44,026 nt of DNA from Chara braunii (GCA_003427395.1 BFEA01000260.1:2004650-2048675), one strand, 5' to 3'. Counted from the first letter of the stretch, positions 11,501 to 20,960 are shown. Translations and numbers: made by a program. Notes: a model not told the origin generated them from the letters alone.

Positions 11501-12280
11501 GTGAGTACTGCATGACTGGTATCTGTGCACGCTACGCACGTTGCACGACCAACTAGATCGTGCTTTGCTTCATTATAGAAAGGGGGAAGGCTGTGTTTTT
11601 TTATCTACGGCTCGTGTCTTGAGCGGTGGCCAGGGCATTTCGAACCACGAGCATTGAGAAGGGACTGAGGTTGTTGACGGCGGTCATTGCTGCGAATCGG
11701 AGAGTTGCCAGAGAGTCAACAGCTGGCGGTTTGACTTTTGATTGACCAAGCTGTTGCACAGTTTTTTTACCATCATTGCGGGGCCCTCAGGCACATGAAG
11801 ATTGCAAGGACCTCTCCTGGGAGTTGAGTTTGTCCCTCTCCTGTATCTCGAGCGTTTTAAACCTCTCATTCTGCCCTTCTTAATCTAAGTCTAGTCCTTG
11901 TTACGAGAGGAAGGCGGCAGGCGGGATTGCAACATGTAGGACCACAACAAGACTCTGTGGGGAGTCAGCCCACCAATTGCGGGAACTCTGTCGGAACTCG
12001 GGAGAAGTTCTGGAGGCAGGGAACTGAGAGGTAACATTTCTTCTTCTTTATAAACCCAGTTATAACGCCTACCTGTATGTCTTGCTATGATTGACTGAGT
12101 ATATTGCCTGCATCCCTACTTTGACTTTCCGTTTGACTTTCATGACAAAACAAACTTAATTAAAGGAATGATTGTAAAAGTTGCAGTTTCAGTTTTGTTG
12201 GTTTGACTGAAAGCAGATTGTGGGGTTGCATCTGGGGGAAGGATGAGAGGAAGGCAGTATTACTTGTTTGACTAGGTCAA
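8511..12280. other. Long noncoding stretch, no gene recognised
   Basis: No open frame above about 90 codons shows a recognisable domain, and codon structure is absent. Visible items are a perfect 9-bp-stem hairpin CTAAACCCA-gact-TGGGTTTAG at 8748-8769, an A tract at 10720-10731, and loosely similar GGTAGATTC-type blocks near 10470 and 10607. Many TTTGACT or TTGACTT words appear after 12060. It may be decayed transposon sequence, but I cannot name a family. Confidence 0.5.
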
Positions 12281-12287
12281 CCAAAGG

Positions 12288-13013
12288 CTAGGAGAGTCTC
12301 CATAAGATTGAAGAGTCCAGTGTTATGTTTATTTTTCGATTGCCTGAAGGACCAGACAGGTTCCCATTATATTGGGTGGTCTAGTTGCTTTGACTTGTGA
12401 GGGCTGCATGTGCTTGACTTTCAGGGACCAAGCACTTTTTCATAAGATTGAATGGTTTGGTTGCCTTGCTTCTTTGGGTTTTCTTATGTTTTATTAGTTT
12501 TGAAGGAGAGTTGGGCTCATTCCATAAGATTGGATGACCCTGACTCCCTCTTGTTTTATTTTATAGGGTGGAAATTCATGCAAATGACTGAACAGGTTCC
12601 CATAAGATTGGGTGGTCTGGTCTGGAACCACGCACATGCTGGAACTAAAATGTTAAAATTATTTATATTTTATACTACTTATTTATGAACAGGCTAGTCA
12701 AACATTTTCCCATAAGATTGGATGGTTTGACTATAGCTTATCACCAACTGAAGACAGTATGAAGTAAGAATAAACATTGTGGTAAGAAGGGACAAGCTGA
12801 ATCTTGATCCAAGATGACCGATTCAATCATATGTTGCCTTCAAAGACAAAGTGCAGACAGTTATATATAACTTAGATACTTAAATGGTTCAAGGCGACTA
12901 GGATGATTAATCTAGTCACATGCCCAAAAGAAGAAAAAAGTTGTAGTGCCCTGTGTTTGTGTATATTATATGGCTGAGTTAGACAGGTTCCCATAAGATT
13001 GGGTGGTCTAGCT
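12288..13013. repeat. Cluster of seven hairpins with constant core and variable arms
   Basis: Seven copies of a CCATAAGATTGG-type core lie at 12288-12320, 12351-12385, 12424-12464, 12505-12547, 12583-12626, 12694-12736 and 12977-13013. In most copies the flanks pair with each other, yet the paired sequence differs: AGTCAAAC with GTTTGACT in the sixth, TAGAC with GTCTA in the seventh, GGG, TCAT and CCA with TGG, ATGA and CCC in the fourth, and ACCAA with TTGGT in the third. The fifth pairs poorly. Spacing of the first six cores is about 65-110 bp. No coding frame spans the cluster. Function is unknown. Confidence 0.7.
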
Positions 13014-13334
13014 TTATGCTCTATGTAAGTTGGGTATAAACTACTATAAAAGGATAAAACATTGAAAGATCATGAACTATTGTTTAATAAGGTTGACTTT
13101 GGGATGGTTATGGTACTTACTTTTGTGGTTTGGTCTGCATGTGGTTGAGTGAGACCACTACTTAGTCTGAATTTCAGGTTGATAGGTTGTCGTTTTAGTT
13201 GTTCGCCGCATGCTAGAGCCATAGGAGTTAGTTTCAATTTCTGCATTTTTTTAGCTAAGTTTATTTTACTTAGATCAATTTCTACATTTTCTGGGGTCTT
13301 TTATTATACTTGTTTTTGTATAAATCTTGGTAAG

Positions 13335-13613
13335 CCTAGGCTACCAGCCGGGCCGCCCGGGTCCCGGGTGGCCAGCCCGTGTAAGGACAAGGGAGGGTCC
13401 CAGCAAAAAAAAACAAAAATCCAAAAAATCCGAAAAAAAACTATGTTATGCAAAAAAATAAACTTAACAACTTTTGCCTCAGGGTCACATCGAAATTCTT
13501 TACCAAATTTAAAATATAAAATAAAAATTTTAAATATTTTTTATTATTTTTATTTTTTAAATCTTTTTGGCACGGCCGGGCAAGTGACCCCGGGCCACTC
13601 TGGTAGCCTAGCC
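13335..13613. mobile_element. 279-bp inverted-repeat (MITE-like) insertion
   Basis: The ends are CTAGGCTACCAG and its complement CTGGTAGCCTAG, each followed inward by GC-rich CCGGG sequence and then an A/T-rich centre. GGTAAG flanks it at 13329-13334 and 13614-13619, a probable 6-bp target duplication. Removing it restores a normal unit of the surrounding ~120-bp repeat, which confirms that it is an insertion. No protein is encoded, so it would be non-autonomous. A similar GC-rich block is at 20960-21055. Confidence 0.75.
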
Positions 13614-13619
13614 GGTAAG

Positions 13620-14230
13620 TCAATTTCTCTACGGGAAGCGCTGCCGAAAGTTTTGCAAAACCAAGGAGTTCGTCAAATTTTGACTGTCAAAAAATTCAGT
13701 TTGTCTAAATTTTATATATGACTTAGTAAAAATCTGGAAAGTCTTCTTTTCTAAAGGGAGTGCTGCCAAATTTTTTGTTAATTCAAGGAGTTAAACAAAA
13801 TTAGACTTTGGGAAGTCAAAGTTGTTTTCTAAATTTTGAACTTAGCTTTGTATAAATCTCACTTTCTCTAAGGGAAGCGCTGTCAAAATTCCTACAAATC
13901 TAAGAGGTTAGTCGAACTTTGTCTTAAATTGAACTCAAGTCTGGCTTCTGAGTTCCTATCTGATTTAGTATAAATCTGGGAAGTCTACCTTTCTAAAGGA
14001 GATGCTGGCCAAATTTTTACTAATTCAGGGAGTTAGAAAAAATTTGACTCTCCAAAATTAGAGTTAGGATTTTGTTTTTCGTATTTGAGTTATTATAAAT
14101 TATGAGAAGGCATTTTTTCTACGGGAAGCGCTGTCAAAATTTTCTTAGTTTAGTGGAGTTAGATTATATTTTGATAGATGATAATTCTGACAATCCAATA
14201 TGTATAGAGGAGATTCTGCCAAAGGTCTAC
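13620..14230. repeat. Degenerate ~120-bp tandem repeat array
   Basis: A GGGAAGCGCTGCCAAA-type block recurs with its GCTG at 13640, 13762, 13879, 14004 and 14130, plus a weaker copy at about 14215. Most intervals are 117-126 bp and the last is ~85 bp. Each unit has a TATAAATCTGGGAAGTC-like upstream part and an AAGGAGTTA-type downstream part. Units are strongly diverged, indicating an old array, and the array may begin before the 13335 insertion. Confidence 0.75.
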
Positions 14231-15589
14231 CTTTTCTTTAAGCACTGACTTATGGATAGACTCAGGCTTAGTTACGTAGAATAATTTTTGGTAAGATCAT
14301 GATTATGAAGATTATTCCCGATTTGGACTCATAGATTTAGCTTGGGGATTGGTCTGTCTTGTGTTACAGGTCCGCTTTGACGTTTGATTCGAAATCAGGA
14401 CTAGATTCAGCTTGATCCTACGAGGATCATCTTCTGTTATCACTGATAACAGGTCGGTTGCCGATTCGTCGATCTACGACTCAACTCAATTTTATCCTCA
14501 AAATACTCAATCTAAAAGACTTTAGCCCAAATTTTTTTTTTTGTTTTATTAAGGGTTTCACCCGGACTTTTATTGAATGACCATTTAACAAAGGTACTAA
14601 GTATTTAATTATGGAAGGTTAGACAATGGTTGGGGCTTGCATGTCTAAAGCGAGGGGTATAAGTATAGAGATTGGTTGAAGTTGACTCCATGTAGTGTGT
14701 GAACTTTTTTGACTCCTTTGTGTGATTCTAGGTATGCTTTGTGGTTCAGATTTTAGATTTGACTGTCTGCGATCTTACACATATATATGGTTGGGAGGAA
14801 TCTCACTGTGATTGTGAGAAGTGATCGTCATATACTTATATCCCCTTTACATATGTATATGTTTGCACTTATATTGGGTGTTTGCATGACCCGAGGGACC
14901 AACGCTTAAGGGCTTAATTATGGTTGAGATTGGGAAAGGGAGGAAAAACCCCTCTATTTGTGGCATGCTTCTTGAAGATTTCTTAGTCGGACGTTGGTCT
15001 AGGGCCTGGATTCGAGGTCCTTGTCTAGGACATCCCTGGTCCTCGACTCTGCACGGAAGGGATCACCCCTGCACATAGCCTATTTGCCCTGCCTACCGGG
15101 ACGCTCAGCCTAAAGGCCGGAGGTGCCGCGGAGGCCGCACGACTGTTCCTTCAGCGATGCAATATCGTGAAGGGGTTGACCCTCACGATACTTCGAGTTT
15201 GACACTTGAGTGTCATAAGCGGTACTCGGATCCACGAAGGACCCCTTGATTATGGGCACTACATAGTACGCCATCATTGCGACTGCTCGTGTATTCATGC
15301 ATTGCTAGTCGATATGGGAAGACCCTACGTCCGCGCGGTTTTATACTAAGTCTCGCGTGCGTCGCTTAACTGATTTCCGCATCAGAAAGTTATGGGATGA
15401 CTACTAAGGGACTATGAGTGTTGCCGTGTTGTTTGTTTTGCGTCGTTCCGTATATGTGCGTGTGCGTGCATATTCTAAATTTTATGTCTGCTAGAGTGGT
15501 GTGCGAGTGGTGCGTGGGATGCGTCCTAGTCGACCGATGACGAGTCGCGCTTGGGACCTCAGCCCCCCAAGGCATCAGTTCGCATGCGG
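14231..15589. other. AT-rich noncoding stretch, nothing recognised
   Basis: No open frame with a recognisable product, no tandem array and no inverted repeat of note was seen, apart from short T runs (14529-14542). The sequence becomes more GC-rich after 15000. Position alone suggests it is spacer or decayed repeat. Confidence 0.5.
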
Positions 15590-15900
15590 GTCCGACAGAG
15601 GCGTAAAAATCGCGCGTACCCTCTACGATTGCAGTTGATTAACTTTCGTATTGCGGACTGGTAGCTCGGCGGGGATACGCCCACCGAAGGGAGGTGACAA
15701 CTTCCGTAAGGTGGAGGTAAGTCGTGCCTCGCGTAGGCCCTATCCTGTCGTAGGGGCTCGGGAGAGGTATGGCTGGCGCACTCGGTCGGAGAGGCTTGCG
15801 GAAGCTCCATGTGTATTCGCGACGAGGACCAGACCAACTCCTGCACGGCCGGGAGGGTCCCGCCCCGTTTTGTGCGGTGTCGGACCGATGCGCTCGACAA
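15590..15900 (-). repeat. Repeat segment 1, copy C (inverted)
   Basis: The reverse complement matches copies A and B through the CGAGCGCATCGG, CTTACCTCCACC and TGCAATCGTAGAGG blocks. An internal stretch around 15800-15870 is replaced by unrelated GC-rich sequence. It abuts segment 2 copy 2 at 15898, so the order matches the first locus while the orientation of segment 1 is flipped. Confidence 0.7.
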
Positions 15901-16556
15901 CGCCCTTTTCGGACCCGTGTGCGAGTCGTTGCTTGAGGCGCTGATCTTCTGAACGCGACCCTATGCCGGTCGACTAGGACGACCAATCTTACCAAGCGAT
16001 ACACCTCGCGAGATCAAATCAAACTGCCCACGTAGATCGCATCTAGTCCCTTATTCACATTCGACCCATAACTTTCCAACGGTAGAATACGCTAACACCT
16101 TGCGATTTTCTTCAAACGCTCCATCGCTCCTTCGTCGTCGGTTGCTGTCCTCAATCCCTGAATCTGCGTCGTAATCAGTAGTGTTAGGCCCAAGCTTGAG
16201 ATTAACACTCGCACAATTCCATATGAATGGGTACTGTGTTATGCATGGGCCTACCCAAACACCCCAAGGCTACACCGTTGGCCTACGAACAAACGTACGA
16301 CCGCTGATCCACGACGCCCATCACTTGTAAGGCCTGGTTCCGTCCATGGCTGCCGTGCTCGCCTCTCATCATGCAAAATCATACTGCCGTTACTCCAAGC
16401 CCGCGCAAACGACCACTATTTCGAAGATATCCTTTTACTATTTCAACAACAAACAGAACTCAATCTTTGCCTATGTTGCACTCTATTTGCGCACACCCTC
16501 GTTGAGGCTGCGAAAGATTCGTATTGGTGGGCAAACACAACGAAATGCTCTATTGC
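15898..16556 (+). repeat. Repeat segment 2, second copy
   Basis: This copy is collinear with 7285-7955, starting at AACGCCCTTTTCGGACC and ending near AACACAACGAAATGCTC. By-eye identity is about 85 percent. It shows the same absence of conserved reading frame as the first copy. The Mutator-like element begins about 40 bp further on. Confidence 0.8.
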
Positions 16557-16599
16557 ACTGCGTGCTATGCAGGATGCCAAATCCCTTCGAATAAAATAA

Positions 16600-16870
16600 G
16601 AGAAAATTTTGAAATGCCCCTGAAGTTTGCGTTTATTTGCGGCGTGCCCCTCTGACGACCGACTTACCTTGTCGCGCCCCTCTGACAACAAATGATGTTT
16701 CCAGAAAAACCCTGGCGTCGTTTGGGCCTGAAACATGTTTCAGATGCCCCTACCGGTACCAGTACCAAATTTCCAGTATGCCCCAACCAGCTGACCGTTG
16801 AGAACCAACATACAACTTTCCATATGCCCTTACCGTTACCGTCCATCTTTCCAGCAAGCCCCTGTTGCCG
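16600..16870 (+). repeat. MULE left terminal region with subterminal motifs
   Basis: Behind the ~80-bp inverted repeat, a GCCCCT or GCCCTTACC-type word recurs roughly every 20-40 bp, often after TTTCCA (for example near 16752, 16777, 16820 and 16850). Comparable GCCCC or GCCCT words occur in the opposite end (17690-17850). Repeated subterminal words can be transposase-binding sites (inference). Confidence 0.55.
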
Positions 16871-16922
16871 TTGTTGACAGTCGCAGTCTTTCCCCTGGCC
16901 CCAGGAGAGGTGCTATCGGGAC

Positions 16923-16924
<2 letters not shown>

Positions 16925-16982
<58 letters not shown>

Positions 16983-17167
16983 NNNNNNNNNNNNNNNNNN
17001 NNNNNNNNNNNNNNNNNNNNNNNNNNNNNNNNNNNNNNNNNNNNNNNNNNNNNNNNNNNNNNNNNNNNNNNNNNNNNNNNNNNNNNNNNNNNNNNNNNNN
17101 NNNNNNNNNNNNNNNNNNNNNNNNNNNNNNNNNNNNNNNNNNNNNNNNNNNNNNNNNNNNNNNNNNN

Positions 17168-17236
<69 letters not shown>
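16925..17236. repeat. (CT)n - N gap - (CA)n microsatellite
   Basis: A CT run (16925-16982) runs into 185 N (16983-17167), followed by CTCTC and a CA run (17175-17236). The gap is an assembly break across simple repeat, so its length is not reliable. Frames translated across it are artefacts. Confidence 0.95.
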
Positions 17237-17240
<4 letters not shown>

Positions 17241-17499
17241 GACGCTCGCGCGTGCACGGGAGATGACACCAAGAAGACGGCCATGGTGATGGTTAGGAGG
17301 TCGACAATCGAGGAGGAGAGGAGGGAGGGTTGACGAGGAGAAAGTAGGAGGAGGGAGGAACGAAGGAAGTGGAGGGAAGAGGAGTAGGGAGGACAAAGGA
17401 CTATGACGATGAGGGACGAGGATAGAGGACGGAGGCTGGAGGGAGAGGGAGGAGGGCGATGAGCATGGATGGAGGAGGAGGGAGGAGGGTGATGTGCAT

Positions 17500-17501
<2 letters not shown>

Positions 17502-17552
<51 letters not shown>
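17502..17552. repeat. (CA)n microsatellite
   Basis: About 25 CA dinucleotides follow a purine-rich GGAGGAGGG stretch (17300-17500). Both lie inside the MULE interior. Polymorphic length is expected. Confidence 0.95.
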
Positions 17553-17555
<3 letters not shown>

Positions 17556-17934
17556 GCTCACCTTCGCATAGCAGGGTTATGCACTCCAACGACGTGATCC
17601 CCGACGCGGCGAACTCGAAGAATGACTGCTGCACCATTCTTCTGTGGCGGCGCGTGAAATACCTACCGCTGGGAATTCGAATTCCTGCCGCAAGTGCTGC
17701 AAGGGCATCACAGAAAGATGTGTGCCCCTCGTGAGGGCATTTCGAGGACGGACCGACAAAACGCCACCAGCGGTCCAGTAAGGGCATATCGGAAAGTTAC
17801 GCCCCATGCTGACAGGGGCCTGCGGAAAGCTTCAGAGGCCCAAGGGGCACAACAGGGTAAGTCGGCCTTCACAGGGGCACGCCGCAAATAAACACAAACT
17901 TTAGGGGCATTTTGAAAATTTCCCCATAAAATAA

Positions 17935-18129
17935 AAGTAGTCGCCTCTAAAAACTTGCGGCAGCGGTAGTCAACTCTGGCGCCGACCATAACAATATCGC
18001 CCCTGCGCGCGCACACACATCACAAGCAAAAATATCAATCAAGGAAAATGGTCGTCAATCCTAATTGAAATCAAAACGAAAATTGACCGACAAAAATGCC
18101 GGTTTGTAACACCAAAACTCATGCCTGAA
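17935..18129. other. Spacer right of the MULE
   Basis: This stretch shows no open frame and no recognised repeat. It begins at the second copy of the 9-bp duplication and reaches inverted segment 3. Confidence 0.5.
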
Positions 18130-18297
18130 AACTGTGTGCGCCCACTCACTCTCTAGTTTCCCTCCGACACCAAGTTGATCACAACAAGAAAACAGGTCGC
18201 GGCTTGCGCGACGCACCCAAAATTTGAATCAAAACTTGTTTCTGTCACTTGCAAAAATCAGGCTGGATACCCTTGTAACGGTATTCGCACGGACACC
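18130..18297 (-). repeat. Repeat segment 3, inverted copy
   Basis: The reverse complement aligns with 8349-8510: ACAAGGGTATCC, TTTTTGCAAG, GACAGAAA and a GCGC-rich block, ending in a GAGAGTGAGTGGGC-like stretch. With 15590-16556 it frames the MULE, so locus 2 is a rearranged copy of locus 1. Confidence 0.6.
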
Positions 18298-18520
18298 GTA
18301 ATGCTATAATGATAATGAAAAAGAGGCAATGGAAGGATGGTCCAGATTTGACAGGTAATTGAATTGGTTTGGGTTAGACCACCAGTACCTTTCCCCGCGT
18401 GAAATCTAAGACACGCCAGGTAACGCGGTAGCCAAGTGGGGGAGGACCGCCGTTGATAAATCGAATCGGCGGCCCGCTTTTCATTTCGGGCCTTCGACAC
18501 CACCTGCGGCCGACGTATGC

Positions 18521-18908
18521 GGAAGGTACTGGTGGTTTGCAAAAAAGAAGTGTGAAAAAAAATCTTCGAGTATTTAAGAAAAGTGAAAAAGATGATGCCC
18601 GAGTGTTATTTAAGAGTGAAGACGATAGCAATGTGCTTTCTTGACCCAGCTATCGGCGGTGGAAAAACATAGGTAGAAACATTTCTAGTCGGATGAATTT
18701 GGGCGCTCTTGTAGTGGCCGGTACATTTCCAAAAATCGTGGCTAGTTAACGGGCACAACTTTAGGAAGACTGATAAACTGCTGAGCTACAAGATGTATCA
18801 ATGGGACGCTGGACCCAGTTTCCAGCAGGTGCCGCTCCCCACCAATAGATGGAGCAGCCCAACAGTCGAAAAAAAAAAAAGAAAAAAAAAAGGAAGTACT
18901 GGTGGTTT
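18521..18908 (+). mobile_element. 353-bp retroposed element (SINE-like or extremely 5'-truncated LINE) with target duplication
   Basis: GGAAGGTACTGGTGGTTT (18521-18538) is repeated, minus one G, at 18892-18908. Between them is a 353-bp body ending in the LINE tail hairpin (GGGACGCTGGACCC from 18803, GCTGGA pairing with TCCAGC) and an A-rich tail (18869-18891). The long target duplication next to the poly(A) shows target-primed insertion. The 5' body does not match the LINE 3' UTRs seen here, so it is either a SINE borrowing the LINE tail or a LINE subfamily with a different UTR. Confidence 0.85.
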
Positions 18909-19144
18909 AAAAGTTGTAGATTCAACTCAAATGTCCCCTTCCCTTTTTTATCTGCATCTTTCCAAGTTAGTGTGATACATTCAGATATTTGGTCTAAGAT
19001 TGATTTTTTCTTGTTCCTTTAGACTCTGACAATTGATTTTTTCTTGTTCCTTTAGATTCGTGTCACCAAGAGGTAGTCCTAGCCTTCTCATGATGGGAGG
19101 GTCGATCCTTCTTTAGTGGTGGAACCGAAACCGGTAGGGACGAA

Positions 19145-19562
19145 TGTCAGAAGGCTCTTCTGTACTTCCATTCATTTTTTAAGCAAGAGTCGACTTTGCT
19201 CTTACTCTGGGTGGTGTCTATCACTCAGTTTTTCTCCTCTGAGGTTTCTCTTCTTCTCTCTTCTCTCTTCGCTCTTCTCTCTTCTCTCTTCTCTTCTCTC
19301 TTCCCTCTTCCTTCTTCCTCTGTGTACTTCTTCCTGTACCCCCTTTGTGGATATGGTTGCTGTTGGGTTCAAGCGCCAGAATGCTTTTCTGTACTTCCAT
19401 TCATTTTTTAAGCAAGAGTTGACTTTGCCCTTACTCTGGGTGGTGTCCATCACTCGGTTTTTCTCCTGTGTGGTTTCTCTTCTTCTCTCTTCCCTCTTCC
19501 TTCTCCTCTGTGTACTTTTTCCTGTATCCCCTTTGTGGATATGGTTCCTGTTGGGTTCGACC
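19145..19562. repeat. Tandem duplication, ~230-bp unit, pyrimidine-rich
   Basis: Unit 1 (about 19145-19374) and unit 2 (19375-19562) share CTGTACTTCCATTC, TTTTTTAAGCAAGAGT, CTCTGGGTGGTGTC and TTTGTGGATATGGTT. Unit 2 is shorter because unit 1 carries an expanded TCTTC stretch (19245-19320). The duplication is uninterpreted. Its open frames are driven by the repeat. Confidence 0.8.
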
Positions 19563-19599
19563 AAGGTCATGACGACTGAAGTGTGTCATCGTGATTGGT

Positions 19600-19690
19600 C
19601 GTGGTGTTACTTCCGATCTGTGGCAGGGATCGAACCCTGGCCCTCAGCTGACGCCGTGCTCCATGTATGTCGCCCAACTTTTTGACCATG
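19600..19690 (-). repeat. tRNA-related sequence with B box
   Basis: On the minus strand, GGGTTCGATCCC (19626-19637) is a good Pol III B box in a CCAGGG...CCCTGCC context. A weak A-box-like stretch lies about 45 bp upstream. The rest does not fold convincingly as a tRNA, so a tRNA-derived SINE fragment is more likely. Confidence 0.35.
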
Positions 19691-19732
19691 TTCTTTTCTT
19701 TCAACTTGTCAATTATATGAATGCCTTTTAAA

Positions 19733-19735
<3 letters not shown>

Positions 19736-19790
<55 letters not shown>
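19736..19790. repeat. (CT)n microsatellite
   Basis: An uninterrupted CT run of about 27 units. Confidence 0.95.
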
Positions 19791-19793
<3 letters not shown>

Positions 19794-19914
19794 AGGTTGT
19801 GCAGGCTGAGGTATAGGCAGGCCCTACCCTGTCGGCCAGCACTACAATCACACTCCCACGACACACCCGCGAAAGAGCGGGGCGTTTTTGTGGGGTCCAT
19901 TTTCAAACTTGAAG

Positions 19915-20120
19915 ATGTGATGTAATCTTCTTTTGTCATGGCGTCTTTGGTGTGGTGACGATCCAAGCCGGGGATGAAGGGGCTTAAAGGGGTATGATAT
20001 ATAGCCATGACAATAGAAGATTTAAAGGGGCGTAAAGGGGTATGATACAATTTAGTCATGGGGTCTTTGGTGTGGTGATGAAGGGGCTTAAAGGGGCGTA
20101 AAGGGGTATGATATAATCTT
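19915..20120. repeat. Imperfect ~120-bp local duplication with GGGGCTTAAAGGGG words
   Basis: GTCATGGCGTCTTTGGTGTGG at 19936 recurs as GTCATGGGGTCTTTGGTGTG at 20055, each followed by GATGAAGGGGCTTAAAGGGG and TATGATA. A poly-T run at 20132-20160 follows. No gene is visible. Confidence 0.7.
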
Positions 20121-20128
20121 GTTTTTTT

Positions 20129-20160
<32 letters not shown>

Positions 20161-20191
20161 GGTATTCCATAGCTAATTTCGTGGTCAGCCT

Positions 20192-20846
20192 CAGGGGTCT
20201 GGTCCCACCTACGGTTGTTGAGTTTAGAAAACTCAACGGTGTGACGCCATGTCAACATTAATAAATTTGAAACAACAAATAAGAAAACTGAAAAAAAACG
20301 CTAGAAACAGCTTTTCTCCTTATTTTTTATAACGTAACTGGGAGAAATGAAACATGTCTGTAACAGTCGGAGTGAACGTCTCCGTGAAAAAAAGGATACT
20401 CCCCGTGGTGAGGGGACAGGAGGTCACCATTTGTAAAATGGACAGGGACGACGTGGATGGCCAAATGCATTCCTTGCCCAAAGAAGGAAACGAGTTTGAT
20501 GCCGGACAGCCAAACACAGCTGCCAGAGTTCCTCCGTTTCTGGATGCAATGAGGACTGAAAAAACAAAAAAAAGGAAAGGCACTGAAGTTGAGAAATCGG
20601 TAGGGTAGTTTTCTCAACGGAAAATGGCTTCCCGCCCAAACCAAAAGGGCCAACGCATACTACAAAACGGATTTCACGTCAAAAAAAAATTCTACAAAAT
20701 GACTAAATCTAATAGGTTATTCTCCTGTATTTTGGTACCGTTAGATTCGCAATACATCAACGGCAGAGCTCCGTCCCACCATGCCACACGTGATAGAAAG
20801 CTCAGCTTTGAGAAAACTCAACGCTGTAGGTGGGACTAGACCCCTG
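20192..20846. mobile_element. 655-bp terminal-inverted-repeat element
   Basis: CAGGGGTCTGGTCCCACCTAC at the left end is matched, inverted, by GTAGGTGGGACTAGACCCCTG at the right end. Inside each end is a GTTGAGTTT/AAACTCAAC hairpin-like word (20217-20236 and 20812-20824). No transposase is recognisable, and the 84-codon frame at 20354-20608 matches nothing I know. No clear target duplication is visible, so the superfamily is unassigned. Confidence 0.65.
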
Positions 20847-20912
20847 GCAAAAGATGTTTGGTTTGGAACTTTGGAGTTCTGCATGACATATTTGTTTTTC
20901 AGATTTTCTTGA

Positions 20913-20914
20913 TT

Positions 20915-20957
<43 letters not shown>

Positions 20958-20960
20958 TTT
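20913..20960. repeat. (ATTT)n microsatellite
   Basis: About 12 copies of ATTT abut a GC-rich block. The arrangement resembles an A-rich tail of the adjacent minus-strand SINE-like block. Confidence 0.9.

Larger units (their letters stand above)
16591..17934. mobile_element. Mutator-like (MULE) non-autonomous element with 9-bp target duplication
   Basis: ATAAAATAA at 16591-16599 is repeated at 17926-17934 around an element at 16600-17925. Its ends are inverted repeats: the left starts GAGAAAATTTTGAAATGCCCC and the right, reversed, starts GGGGAAATTTTCAAAATGCCC. Both continue through GTTTATTTGCGGCGTGCCCC for about 80 clearly matching bases. Nine-base duplications and long terminal repeats of this style are characteristic of the Mutator superfamily. 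The interior has only microsatellites, a 185-N gap and short frames, and no transposase is seen, so it appears non-autonomous unless the gap hides one. Confidence 0.8.

Noticed and set aside
12288-13013. CRISPR-like array
   Set aside because: The repeated core is short, spacing is irregular (65-281 bp), the genome is eukaryotic and no cas genes exist.
16750-17561. Long open frames across the CT/CA repeats and N gap
   Set aside because: They are translations of microsatellite and unknown bases (Cys-Val, Arg-Glu, Leu-Ser repeats), not genes.
20354-20608. 84-codon frame inside the TIR element as a transposase
   Set aside because: Too short and without any transposase motif.
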